DNA of 37,511 bases from positions 1-37,511 of the IMG/VR virus record IMGVR_UViG_3300044961_000228. One strand, given 5' to 3'. The notes beneath the pieces are model-generated. The model saw only the letters and a program-made list of their open reading frames with translations, was not told where the DNA came from and searched no databases. Source of the DNA: a virus. This document shows, in pieces, positions 15,149 through 23,212 of this stretch. Position 1 is the stretch's first letter. Each line of letters opens with the position of its first letter. The position numbers and the translations under genes were made by a program.

Positions 15149-16444
15149 TTACGACACCGTGCTGCTCAGCGCAACGAACGGCGACACCTGGGTGACGGTA
15201 TCCGCCAGCGTCAGCGGAGCCTTCAGCCAGGGCGACCCGTCGTGACGGTGGATCAGCCGGTACGCCGTGCGGTTGCGGCGGAAGCTGCTCTCCGTGCTGG
15301 CTTCGAGGCTCGGAGCCTGCCGATCGCCAAACAGGTAGTAGCTCATATCCGCCAGCAAAATATCGCCGGTCGTGCCGATGCGCGGCAGCTTGTCCGTGAA
15401 CACCACCGGGTAGCCCAGCAGCGTCGCCGGCAGTCCGGCAGCAGCCTCAGCCCAGATGTAATTCCCGTCCGGGTCCTGAAGCGTGCGGAGTGCCATTTTC
15501 AGGCTCACGCTGGCATACCACATCAGCCGGTTGGACGGCATCGCCAGCTCATCCATGCGCGCCAGATCGACATAGTCCACACTGTTGAGCGTCTCGCGCG
15601 CCACCGTGATCGTCGCGGCGCTCTTCAGGATGCCGAGCGGCTGCCCCACGCCCGTCCCCCTGAAAATCTTATACGCTATCTTCCAGTCCAGCGCGCCCGA
15701 CATGCCCATGCTGCTCGCCAGGAACGACTCCAGGCTGATGGCGCTGTCCGCCAGCAGGCTGTTGTTCGCCTCGGTGTACACGGTCAGCTCGTGCGCCGTC
15801 AGCAGGTGTTCGCCAAACTTCGGCTCGGACTCCTGGCTTTCGTCGCCTTCGTTCTGATAGGTTGCGATTACGCCGCCGAACTGACGCGGCTCCCCTTCCG
15901 GCAGCGTCCGCGTGTGATCCAGCACCGGGATCGACACCGTGCGCGAGGTCATGGGCACAGTCGTCACCCGCGACATGATGCCGCCGTCCGCCATCATCAG
16001 CGCCTGAAGCTGTGCGACGAATTGCTGAGGCATCAGATACCCGCCCGTCGCGCCCGCCGTCCCGCTCAGCGCCTTGCGATTGCCGATCTGCACGTCCTCG
16101 GCATCACGTGCCATCCACGTCAGCCGCGCATCCGCGCGCCCCGTGCTTTTCGCCTCGACAACCGCCTGCACGAATTCGCCGAACGAGTGGAATTCCTCAT
16201 CGTCCCCATCCAGCGCCGCCGCCTTGCCCACGCCCGGCACATTCGCCAGGTCGATCTTCGCTTCACGCTCGATCGCCGCCAGCACCTGGGCGTCACTCTG
16301 CATCTTCTGCGCCCGCTCGCGCAGCGATACCGCCTCGACGCGGTCGGCGTCGCTCACATCCGCCTTCGTCATCAGTTCGCGCGCCTGCGTCAGCAGAGTT
16401 TTCGCCTCCGCCACCAGCGCGCTCGCAGTCCTTGCATTCATCAC
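15149..16444 (-). CDS. Major capsid protein (HK97 fold)
   Basis: This 431-residue protein overlaps the protease stop by ATGA and starts MMNARTASALVAEAKTLLTQ. The first ~110 residues are helical and charged (LRERAQKMQSDAQVLAAIER), typical of an HK97 delta domain that is removed by the prohead protease. The body has classical HK97-family blocks: RKALSGTAGATGGYLMPQQF, TVPMTSRTVSIPVLDHT (N-arm/E-loop region), LTAHELTVYTEANNSLLADS, FRGTGVGQPLGILKSAATIT, LPATLLGYPVVFTDKLPRIG, ILLADMSYYLFGDRQAPSLE, and a C-terminal FRRNRTAYRLIHRHDGSPWL. It forms the icosahedral shell. A terminator follows the gene. Confidence 0.93.
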   Translation of the reverse strand: MMNARTASALVAEAKTLLTQARELMTKADVSDADRVEAVSLRERAQKMQSDAQVLAAIEREAKIDLANVPGVGKAAALDGDDEEFHSFGEFVQAVVEAKSTGRADARLTWMARDAEDVQIGNRKALSGTAGATGGYLMPQQFVAQLQALMMADGGIMSRVTTVPMTSRTVSIPVLDHTRTLPEGEPRQFGGVIATYQNEGDESQESEPKFGEHLLTAHELTVYTEANNSLLADSAISLESFLASSMGMSGALDWKIAYKIFRGTGVGQPLGILKSAATITVARETLNSVDYVDLARMDELAMPSNRLMWYASVSLKMALRTLQDPDGNYIWAEAAAGLPATLLGYPVVFTDKLPRIGTTGDILLADMSYYLFGDRQAPSLEASTESSFRRNRTAYRLIHRHDGSPWLKAPLTLADTVTQVSPFVALSSTVS

Positions 16445-17499
16445 AATCCGCCCTCTGCACTCATATCGAGTGCCATTATCTCCAAAGCCAACATGTCCCG
16501 CTCAATCCCATCCAGCGTGAGTGGGGCAATGCCCGGCTCGGCGCTATCTTCTGCATCATCGCCGGGCGCATCATCACGCCCCGCGTTCGCATTCTCATCT
16601 GGCAGCCCCGCATCCTTCATCTCGGTCGCCGCTTCGCCTTTCAGCTTGTACCAGGGCGACGCATCCATATCCCGCAGTGCTTCCGGGATCGCCTCGTACA
16701 CCACCTTCGCCCCGGTCACCAGCGCATCAGTCAGCGCCGTGAACTCGTCCAGCGTGATCAGCCCGTCCTGTAGCCAGAACTTGGGCAGATACTGATCAGC
16801 CGCGATGCTGTTGCGCAGCATAACGCCAACCGTTACCGGTCGCTCTTTCGTCTCGTCCGGCGTCGGCAGCGGCAGCGTCTCATCCTCATCTGCGTCGCCC
16901 TCGCCGTCGCCCTTGACGCTCACGGTCGTCGTTGCCGGGTTCTGCCCGAAGATGACCGGCGAGTACTCCCACAGCCGCGCCGTCGTGATCACGCGCGCAT
17001 TCACCTCTTTGCCGTCCTTGCGCGTCCGCTTTTCGTACTTGGCGTCAATGATGTCGAAGCCAACGCTGTACTCGTTCATCGCGCCGGATGCGATGCGCTT
17101 GAACACGCCGCCGCCTTCCGGCGTATCCAGCAGATACTGCGTGCGCGTCCACAAGCCGCCCGTCGCCTCCGGGTACTGGCTCAGGATGTCGGGGGGCAGC
17201 TCGCCACGCCCAACCTCACGGATTGCCAGCACCTTGCCAATCACCCGCAGCGCAGTGTCCAGGCGATGCTGATCCAGCACCCGTACCCGCCCGCCGCGCT
17301 CGCTGATACTCTTTTTAAACGCGCCCGGCTGTATCACATCGTTGCCATTGTCAACGATGCCGAACACGCTCACGATCGCCTCGACGATGCCCGTCTGGGC
17401 GTCAATCGCCAGGGTCACCCCTGGCGACCCCTTGACTTCCCTCGGCTGCCCGTCCACGCCTTTGACCACGTGCCCGGCTGCCCGATTTGCCATACCCAT
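16441..17499 (-). CDS. Prohead maturation protease (HK97 family) with long C-terminal extension
   Basis: I choose ATG 17499 (MGMANRAAGHVVKGVDGQPR), one base after the portal stop, with AGGAGG five bases upstream. The protein has 352 residues. The serine protease core (residues 28-200) has GIVEAIVSVFGIVDNGNDVI, PGAFKKSI, the catalytic His in VLDQHRLDTALRVIGKV (His78) and catalytic Ser in AMNEYSVGFDI (Ser145). The C-terminal ~150 residues are acidic and helical (GDGEGDADEDETLPLPTPDE, then DAPGDDAEDSAEPGIAPLTL) and may act as a scaffold domain, common in this family. It cleaves the capsid N-terminal domain. Confidence 0.9.
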   Translation of the reverse strand: MGMANRAAGHVVKGVDGQPREVKGSPGVTLAIDAQTGIVEAIVSVFGIVDNGNDVIQPGAFKKSISERGGRVRVLDQHRLDTALRVIGKVLAIREVGRGELPPDILSQYPEATGGLWTRTQYLLDTPEGGGVFKRIASGAMNEYSVGFDIIDAKYEKRTRKDGKEVNARVITTARLWEYSPVIFGQNPATTTVSVKGDGEGDADEDETLPLPTPDETKERPVTVGVMLRNSIAADQYLPKFWLQDGLITLDEFTALTDALVTGAKVVYEAIPEALRDMDASPWYKLKGEAATEMKDAGLPDENANAGRDDAPGDDAEDSAEPGIAPLTLDGIERDMLALEIMALDMSAEGGL

Positions 17500-17500
17500 C

Positions 17501-19696
17501 CTATCCTCCTCGCAGCACCGGAATGACCGTGCATCTGCACATCGCGATCTCCTCGATCGGCGCGCCGAGCGTGCCATCACCCGGCTGCATCATCTCGTAC
17601 CCGCCGACCGTAAATGGCTCTTCCAGGTCGCGCCGCTGGCGATGCGCCTGCCTGTGTGACTCGCGCACGCGGTTGTCCAGCGTCGCCAGCCACTCCTTGC
17701 CGCTCACCATCCCGCTTTCCCTGTACACCTGCATCGCCCCCCAGTTGACGGCTTTGGTCGTCTCCGTCCTGGCGATCAGCTCGGCGCGATAGTCGCTGAT
17801 CCTGTCCATCGCCCATCGCTGGACATCGGGGTCACCGCTCCCGTCGATCCACTGCTGGAACGTCTCTTGCAGCGCCCGCTGCATGTCTGGCACGCTCCAC
17901 CCCTGATCGATACCTCGGCGGATGATGTCGCCCACCTGATTGCGCGTCGTCTCGCTGATGTTCGTCCAGAACTCCATCGCGTAATCGATGAAGAACGCCT
18001 GATCCTCAAGCCGGCGCACATCGAACGCCATGCCCGCCTCTGCCCGCCAGTACCTGCCTGTATCCGCCACCACGCCGCGCACCAGCGGGATGAAGGCTTC
18101 GCGCCATCGTTCGCCCGCCAGCTCCAGCACCTTCAGCACATCATCCAGCACCGGCTTCCAGTCGATGGACGCCTTCAGCGCCAGCGCAGCTTGCCGCGCC
18201 GTGCCGACCACGATCAGCACCGCGCGCTTGTCATCCTCGAACTGGGCTGCCGCGAATGCGCGGAATGCCTCCTCGTGGCTGATAGCGATGTCGTCCATCG
18301 CTTTCGCCTGCCGCTCGCCCGCCGTATCCTGTTCCCCGTCCGCCGGGCTGTCGGCGGGGAACGCTGCTTTTGGGTCAGCAGCCACCGGCTCGTCGGCGTC
18401 GGCGTCCGGTTCATCCGCGTCTGGTTCGGCAGCATCACCCGCCACCGGCGCGCCGACCACATTCGTCGGCACATACGCCCGATCGCCGCCCTCGACATCC
18501 TCGATCATCAGCCCTACCGCCGTAAACGCGCGGTTAGCGGGCACACCCATCGCCCAGAGCTTGTGTGCCGCGTCGATCTGCTTGTTGATGTCTGCTTGCA
18601 GCGCCGGTACAACCGAGAGGTCATACATCACGAATTCGCCAGCCGCATCGTCATTCAGCAGTCGCTGATCGGCTTCTTCAAACATTTTCACTTCAGGCAC
18701 AAGCACGTCCTGCCAGAACTGCGTGCGCGCCTGGTCGTAATTGCTGTAGGTCGAACGGTTCATGCCCACGCGCGTACCCAGCAGGATCGGCGGCACGCCA
18801 AATGCCGACAACACCCGTGACTCGTTGCGCGCGTCCAGCACGTCAAAGCCCAGCTCGTCGAACGTCAGCCCGATCCGCTCGTAGCTGCCGCCCTGATCCA
18901 TGACAACCGGCTCAGTCCACTTGTCCCAGCCGCCATACTTTTCCGTGAACCGCGCTCGTGCCAGGTCTGCATCTTCTTCTGTCAGCGGGACCTCGAAGCG
19001 CAGCACACCCATCGGCATCGCGCCCCGATCGAACAGCACCTTGAGGAATGCCGTCACCGCGTTGTCCGTGTCCACGTCCCGCGCCACCGCCAGCAGCGGC
19101 GGCAGCCCATACCCCAACCCCTCCATATCATCCAGCGGGTTGGGATACTTGATGTGCGCCACCGCATCCGGCAGCAGCGGCACGCCGCTCTGATCCGTCA
19201 GCCCTGGCGGGATGTAGTAGTAGCCCTGCACATCGTTGTCCCCGGCTATGATCCGCACCCGGTCCGGGCGCAGATTGTACAGCGCCGTCACCGTCCCGTC
19301 CTGCGACCGGTCGGCGTAGGTGTATACGTTACCCGCCAGCTCCAGATACGTTTTGCGCTGCTCATTGAACGCGCGCCACGTCTGCCACCGGTTCGGCTGC
19401 GCGCACAACCTCACCAGCCGATGCGCATCCGGCAGCCACTCCGGGTTATCATGCGTCCCCCGCGCCGCCACGAGCGGCACGCTCGAAAGTGCCCGCGCCT
19501 TGTACCGCACCGGTGCGTACACCAGCGGGTTGATGCGATACCCTTTATCGACATATGCGCGATACTCGTCAGGGATCGCCCACCGCGCCCGCGACCGCAT
19601 CCACTCAGGGAAGCGGTACACCGCCTTGCGCTCCCGCCCCCCGACTTCTCCCCGCAGCGCCGCCCACGCCGCGCCGATCCGTTCGATCATGCCCAT
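17501..19696 (-). CDS. Portal protein fused to a MuF-like head morphogenesis domain
   Basis: This 731-residue chain joins two normally separate proteins. Residues about 25-410 are an HK97-type portal: RINPLVYAPVRYKARALSSV, YLELAGNVYTYADRSQDGTV, LARARFTEKYGGWDKWTEPV, VLSAFGVPPILLGTRVGMNR and STYSNYDQARTQFWQDVLVP. An acidic linker (AAEPDADEPDADADEPVAAD) follows. Residues about 560-731 match the SPP1 gp7/Mu F minor head domain: GDIIRRGIDQGWSVPDMQRA, YRAELIARTETTKAVNWGAM, ATLDNRVRESHRQAHRQRRD, and APIEEIAMCRCTVIPVLRG at the end. It forms the dodecameric DNA gate; the MuF part is normally ejected or links portal and capsid. Start ATG 19696 has AAAGGATTGAT before it. Confidence 0.92.
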   Translation of the reverse strand: MGMIERIGAAWAALRGEVGGRERKAVYRFPEWMRSRARWAIPDEYRAYVDKGYRINPLVYAPVRYKARALSSVPLVAARGTHDNPEWLPDAHRLVRLCAQPNRWQTWRAFNEQRKTYLELAGNVYTYADRSQDGTVTALYNLRPDRVRIIAGDNDVQGYYYIPPGLTDQSGVPLLPDAVAHIKYPNPLDDMEGLGYGLPPLLAVARDVDTDNAVTAFLKVLFDRGAMPMGVLRFEVPLTEEDADLARARFTEKYGGWDKWTEPVVMDQGGSYERIGLTFDELGFDVLDARNESRVLSAFGVPPILLGTRVGMNRSTYSNYDQARTQFWQDVLVPEVKMFEEADQRLLNDDAAGEFVMYDLSVVPALQADINKQIDAAHKLWAMGVPANRAFTAVGLMIEDVEGGDRAYVPTNVVGAPVAGDAAEPDADEPDADADEPVAADPKAAFPADSPADGEQDTAGERQAKAMDDIAISHEEAFRAFAAAQFEDDKRAVLIVVGTARQAALALKASIDWKPVLDDVLKVLELAGERWREAFIPLVRGVVADTGRYWRAEAGMAFDVRRLEDQAFFIDYAMEFWTNISETTRNQVGDIIRRGIDQGWSVPDMQRALQETFQQWIDGSGDPDVQRWAMDRISDYRAELIARTETTKAVNWGAMQVYRESGMVSGKEWLATLDNRVRESHRQAHRQRRDLEEPFTVGGYEMMQPGDGTLGAPIEEIAMCRCTVIPVLRGG

Positions 19697-19705
19697 ATCA
19701 ATCCT

Positions 19706-21091
19706 TTACCGGATCAGAACGCCGCCCGGCGTCAACATCGTTGAACTCAGACCCCACACCAGCGCATCCAGACGATCCGGCGACCGACCGCTTCCGGGCG
19801 TCCAGCCAATAAGCTGATCTTCCAACGCCGGGAACTCGCCGACATGGTGAATTTTCCCCTGCTCGTACAGCGCCGCGATCGGCTCCGCGCGCGCCGCCTT
19901 GCCTTCAGCGGCACGCACGGTGCGCACCCTGACCTGCGCATCGACAGTCTTAAGGACGTGTGTTGCCATATCGCCGCCCTGATTGACCTCGACGACGATC
20001 GCCTGCGCGTTGTACTGCCTCAGTAGCGCCACCGCCCGCCGTCCCCACGCGCTCGGCGAGGCGTGCAGGCTGCCGTCATCCAGCACATATCCATGCCGTT
20101 CCCGCCCGACATACGCCATACCGCACACGATGATGCCGGTCTCGTCACCGCCTTCAGTGCCCGCCGGATCGACCGCCACCACCAGCGATGCAAAACGCTC
20201 AGGTGCGGACTGCACCCGCGCCGACTCGATCCAGTCGAATTTGAACAGCGCACCATCGTGCGGACGCGGACGCTGCTGATACAGCGCCGAGAAACTGTAC
20301 TCACCGAGCGTCGCCCTGATCTTGGCGACCTGGTCGGCGCTGTATCGTTCCGCCCAAAGCGGCGCGCCGGGCGCACGGTCGAGCGCGTCGCCATCCTCTG
20401 CCAGTGCAGGCAGGCGGATAACGTGCCATTCGTCACCCTGGTCGCGCAGCAGCCGCCCCGCCAGGTCATCCTCGTGCCATCGCGTCATGATGAGCGCGAT
20501 CGCGCCGTCAGGCTCAAGGCGTGTGTACAGGTCGTTGCTGTACGAGTCCCACACGCGCTGCCTGATCAGCCCGCTCTCCGCGTCTTTACGGTTCTTCACA
20601 GGGTCGTCGATCACCAGCAGCGACGCGCCCTTGCCCGTCACCGCGCCAGCAATGCCGACGGCATCCATGCCGCCCTCGCAACCGGCAATGTCCCACGACG
20701 AGCGCGCCGCGCTGTCATCCGCCACCCGCACGCCTGGGTAAATGCGCTTGAACGCATCACCCATAACGATATTTCGCACAGCCCGGCTGTGCTTGTCTAC
20801 CAGCGACGCAGCATAGCCAGTCAAAATAACCCGCCGATCCGGGTTCCGCCCGACAAACCACGCGGGGAACAGACGCGCCACCGTCTGCGACTTGCCATAG
20901 CGAGGCGGCACAAAAATCGCCAGCCGACTGATGCCCGCCGCACCACCCGTCTCGATGTACCGCGCCACACCCGCCAGCGCCTCATCAATCAGTTGCAGAT
21001 GCGCGGCATGACGATACGGCGACCACACCGCACGCTTGAACGCGGTCAGGTCGTCAGCTTCCGCTGCGTGTACCTTCGTCGCGCTTAGCAT
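19706..21091 (-). CDS. terL: Terminase large subunit
   Basis: I choose ATG 21091 (MLSATKVHAAEADDLTAFKR, 461 residues), which overlaps the small subunit by 38 bases. A longer in-frame start at 21265 would add a basic shadow-like tail. The ATPase has Walker A as VPPRYGKS (residues 61-68), as in Terminase_6-type enzymes, motif III-like VILTGYAASLVDKHSRAVRN, and Walker B LLVIDDPVKNRKDAESGLIR. IALIMTRWHEDDLAGRLL follows. The nuclease starts at VVAVDPAGTEGGDETGIIVC, with IVVEVNQGGDMATHVLKT and the final acidic SPDRLDALVWGL. It pumps DNA into the head and cuts the concatemer. The TRWHEDD motif is typical of the T4/P22-like headful group, consistent with circular permutation. Confidence 0.93.
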   Translation of the reverse strand: MLSATKVHAAEADDLTAFKRAVWSPYRHAAHLQLIDEALAGVARYIETGGAAGISRLAIFVPPRYGKSQTVARLFPAWFVGRNPDRRVILTGYAASLVDKHSRAVRNIVMGDAFKRIYPGVRVADDSAARSSWDIAGCEGGMDAVGIAGAVTGKGASLLVIDDPVKNRKDAESGLIRQRVWDSYSNDLYTRLEPDGAIALIMTRWHEDDLAGRLLRDQGDEWHVIRLPALAEDGDALDRAPGAPLWAERYSADQVAKIRATLGEYSFSALYQQRPRPHDGALFKFDWIESARVQSAPERFASLVVAVDPAGTEGGDETGIIVCGMAYVGRERHGYVLDDGSLHASPSAWGRRAVALLRQYNAQAIVVEVNQGGDMATHVLKTVDAQVRVRTVRAAEGKAARAEPIAALYEQGKIHHVGEFPALEDQLIGWTPGSGRSPDRLDALVWGLSSTMLTPGGVLIR

Positions 21092-21668
21092 TCGCGCCCG
21101 TTCCAATTTGGACAGAAACGCCAGCTTCTCTAAAGAGTTCGACCGCGAGTTCACTGCCGAACGCCTCCAGTGCCGCTTCCTGGCTGATTTCACCTTGCCG
21201 AATGAGTGCGATTGCTTCCGTGCGCCAGTCTTGATATTCGACGACGCTCTTCTCGCTCCACTCATCCCGATAGCGCCGTTTCAGATATTCAATAGCCGCG
21301 CGCCAGTCACCCGCCATCGTGGTGACCGTCTCACGCTCCATGACGCGCTTGTACTCGTATGTTTCGCCGTTTCGCTTCACACGCACCTCGGTGAATGTTT
21401 CCACCGTCCTCGATTTGTTGGTGTATGGAACCATCGCCGAGCGCAGCGTCTTGATCGCTGTGGCTTTTGCGTCCACGAGCGCGCGTGATACCGCCTCCGC
21501 AAACTCCATAAACGGCTCTTCGTCGGCTTCGCCGCGTTTCATCCATTCGTAGAATGTGCTTTGTGCAATCCCGACTTTCGCGCACGTGTCAGCCACCGTC
21601 ACGCCTGTTTTAAGTTCCCGCACAACCTGCCTTTGCAGTTGCGCGGTTAGTTTGGTGGGTCGCGCCAT
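21054..21668 (-). CDS. terS: Terminase small subunit (helix-turn-helix DNA-binding)
   Basis: This 204-residue protein starts MARPTKLTAQLQRQVVRELK. Residues about 8-45 form a helix-turn-helix: LKTGVTVADTCAKVGIAQST then FYEWMKRGEADEEPFMEFAE, as in phage terminase small subunits with Terminase_2-like or transposase-type HTH. A coiled central region (VDAKATAIKTLRSAMVPYTN) and a GDWRAAIEYLKRRYRDEWSE motif, common in this family, follow. It recognises the packaging start and loads the large subunit. It lies directly upstream of terL and its start overlaps the tail of the frameshifted GIY-YIG gene. Confidence 0.88.
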   Translation of the reverse strand: MARPTKLTAQLQRQVVRELKTGVTVADTCAKVGIAQSTFYEWMKRGEADEEPFMEFAEAVSRALVDAKATAIKTLRSAMVPYTNKSRTVETFTEVRVKRNGETYEYKRVMERETVTTMAGDWRAAIEYLKRRYRDEWSEKSVVEYQDWRTEAIALIRQGEISQEAALEAFGSELAVELFREAGVSVQIGTGANAKRDEGTRSGS

Positions 21669-22121
21669 AAGCTGCCATTCATGATCTCGTCAACGTCGGT
21701 TTCGCTCAACCGGAACCATTCTCCCCGCACACGCTTATCCGCATAGTGTTCGTGGAGACGGCTTTCAATCAGTTGCGCCGTAGCCGTCCAGATGCAGCAC
21801 AGCAGATGAAGCACTGTTCAATGCGCTTATGCGTCGGGCGATGTCGTCTGTGTAGCCAATTTTCGTCAAACCGTTTTCCGCCCAGAGCAGATAAACACAT
21901 TCACTCGCCCGTGCCCGTTGCCCATTGGTGAGGACAATCTCCTGCACTTCGCCTGCGACCGTCGCTTCAATTTTGCGGATCGGGCGCAGTTTTTCCTGCT
22001 CGACAATCGTCAGATCAATACGCTCTGAGCCATCGGCTGCAATGGCGATGTAGTCACGCACATTGGCGGTCTGGTGTACTCTCAACAGCTCCAAAGCTTC
22101 TTCAATCGTCACGATTTGCAT
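21647..22121 (-). pseudogene. GIY-YIG / T5orf172-type nuclease-like gene split by a frameshift
   Basis: From ATG 22121 (MQIVTIEEALELLRVHQTAN) the frame reaches ECVYLLWAENGLTKIGYTDD and IARRISALNSASS, the conserved start of the T5orf172/MUG113 GIY-YIG domain, but then stops at 21765 after HLDGYGATD. The next frame resumes AQLIESRLHEHYADKRVRGE then WFRLSETDVDEIM and ends at 21647. ExxLH...GEWF is the expected end of the same domain, so a one-base shift near 21773-21785 splits the gene. The intact protein would have about 157 residues. Role unclear; such domains occur in phage homing or defence-related proteins. Assembly error or genuine inactivation cannot be told apart. Confidence 0.75.
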
Positions 22122-22142
22122 GGATTGTCTCGCCCTCACGCC

Positions 22143-22161
22143 ACTGTCAACCCTTGCCAGT
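22143..22161 (+). repeat. Dispersed 19-bp palindrome
   Basis: ACTGTCAACCCTTGCCAGT, with one arm mismatch. It lies just upstream of the GIY-YIG gene start and directly after the terminator at 22163-22199. Confidence 0.78.
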
Positions 22162-22162
22162 A

Positions 22163-22199
22163 CAAATAAAACGCCGGGCGCGGATTGCTCCGCCCCGGC
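22163..22199 (-). terminator. Intrinsic terminator downstream of the repressor gene
   Basis: On the minus strand a GCCGGG...CCCGGC stem with inner CGGA/TCCG pairs is followed by GTTTTATTTGT. It would end the repressor transcript and separate it from the late operon. Confidence 0.8.
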
Positions 22200-22269
22200 A
22201 CGTATACCTTGCGCGCTTGGGGATAGCCGATATATGGCTGCGCGCCCATCGCAGCATCACACGCACCAG

Positions 22270-22306
22270 AAAAACCAGCAGGGCAAGCGGGGGAAGTCCT
22301 GCCCTG
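22270..22306 (-). terminator. Possible intrinsic terminator after the repressor gene
   Basis: On the minus strand CAGGGCA and TGCCCTG arms (14-base loop) are followed four bases later by GGTTTTTC. It is weaker than the terminator at 22163 because of the long loop and the gap before the T run. Confidence 0.5.
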
Positions 22307-22372
22307 TCAACAGCGTATCATCACTTTTTAAAAAGCGTTAGTACACCCGTGCTACTTTCGGCGCTGAATTTC

Positions 22373-22897
22373 CTAGCCCGCGCGTTCAGCCTTTCGGACA
22401 GGACGCGCCCGTGTGGTGGACGGACGACCATGAGCGATGGCGATCTGCCTGATCCGCGCCGGGTCGAACCGCAGTTCCCGCGCGATGTCGGCATAGTTCA
22501 GACCATCATCCATCATCCGCAGTACAATCTGCGCAAGTTCGCGCTTGTCACGATACTTTTTCGCCTGTAATGTCGTTTGAGCCACACAGGGGAATCGCAT
22601 TTTGTTCGTAATCAAAAGCCAGTCCCTCAGCAGTTCAACAATCTCACGTTCCTCATCTGTAAGCACATCTACTGGACGCGCAATGTCATCAGTGACGCCC
22701 AATAGATAATCCACAGACACGCCAAATGTCTGTGCGATAGCGACGAGCGTGTCCACGCGCGGTAGAAATCCACCTTTCTCCCATTCGGCGATCCGCTGCT
22801 GAGAGACATCCATCCGCGCTCCGAATTCTTCTTGCGTCAGTCGTTCTTTTTGTCTGATTGCTTTCAAGCGGGATGCAAATAGTTTCGCGTTTGACAT
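22373..22897 (-). CDS. Xre-family repressor (candidate lysogeny repressor)
   Basis: This 174-residue protein starts MSNAKLFASRLKAIRQKERL at an ATG with AGGAGG eight bases upstream. Residues 8-65 form a classic HTH_3 domain: RLTQEEFGARMDVSQQRIAE, WEKGGFLPRVDTLVAIAQTF, GVSVDYLLGV. The C-terminal half is not an S24 peptidase. Instead it carries ELAQIVLRMMDDGLNYADIA then RELRFDPARIRQIAIAHGR, which looks like a second, resolvase-like helix-turn-helix. So RecA-driven self-cleavage is not expected and induction must work another way. It is divergent from the Cro-like gene and probably binds the ACACGT/ACGTGT sites between them. Confidence 0.82.
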   Translation of the reverse strand: MSNAKLFASRLKAIRQKERLTQEEFGARMDVSQQRIAEWEKGGFLPRVDTLVAIAQTFGVSVDYLLGVTDDIARPVDVLTDEEREIVELLRDWLLITNKMRFPCVAQTTLQAKKYRDKRELAQIVLRMMDDGLNYADIARELRFDPARIRQIAIAHGRPSTTRARPVRKAERAG

Positions 22898-22909
22898 TGT
22901 GTCCTCCTG

Positions 22910-22999
22910 TTACACAGATTACACGTTTTACGTGTATTGACACAACACGTAAAGGTGGTATGATTACCGTAGCGGTATATTTAACACGGAGATACGTGT
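22910..22999. promoter_or_regulatory. Divergent operator region with ACACGT / ACGTGT sites
   Basis: The 102-base gap between repressor and Cro-like genes contains TACACGT-ttt-ACGTGTA, a perfect inverted repeat at 22920-22936; a single ACACGT at 22945-22950 inside the promoter spacer; and ACACGG/ACGTGT at 22984-22999, overlapping the ribosome binding site of the plus-strand gene. A TTACAC half-site at 22910-22915 adjoins the repressor start. This arrangement resembles a lambdoid immunity switch. Confidence 0.75.
22937..22964 (+). promoter_or_regulatory. Early plus-strand promoter (TTGACA-16-TATGAT)
   Basis: TTGACA (22937-22942) and TATGAT (22959-22964) are separated by 16 bases, close to the sigma-70 consensus. 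Operators flank it and lie in its spacer. It should drive the replication operon starting at 23000. Confidence 0.75.
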
Positions 23000-23212
23000 A
23001 TGCAGAGGAATAAGCTCGTAGATATAGCCGAAAAACGGGGTGTCTCCCCGCTCGATCTGGTCATCGCCGCCCTGCGTGAAAACGGTGGAAGCGCCGCCCG
23101 CGCAGCAGCCGCATTGGGCGTTACCGAAACGACAATCCGGTATTGGATGAACGGTCGTATCCGTGTGACACGCCGCACCGTCGTTGACATCGAACTGGTG
23201 ACGCAGCAATGA
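23000..23212 (+). CDS. Cro-like small helix-turn-helix protein
   Basis: This 70-residue protein starts MQRNKLVDIAEKRGVSPLDL with GGAG eight bases before the ATG. Residues about 18-55 form an HTH (LVIAALRENGGSAARAAAAL, GVTETTIRYWMNGRIRV) similar to Fis- or YdaS/Cro-type domains. It is the first gene of the early operon and faces the repressor across shared operators, which is the place and size of a Cro protein. It likely competes with or antagonises the repressor. The binding sites overlap its own start, implying autoregulation. Confidence 0.75.
   Translation: MQRNKLVDIAEKRGVSPLDLVIAALRENGGSAARAAAALGVTETTIRYWMNGRIRVTRRTVVDIELVTQQ

Noticed and set aside
15242-16795. 517-codon plus-strand frame opposite the capsid gene
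   Set aside because: Antisense shadow of the major capsid and protease genes, with composition typical of frames opposite GC-rich coding DNA.
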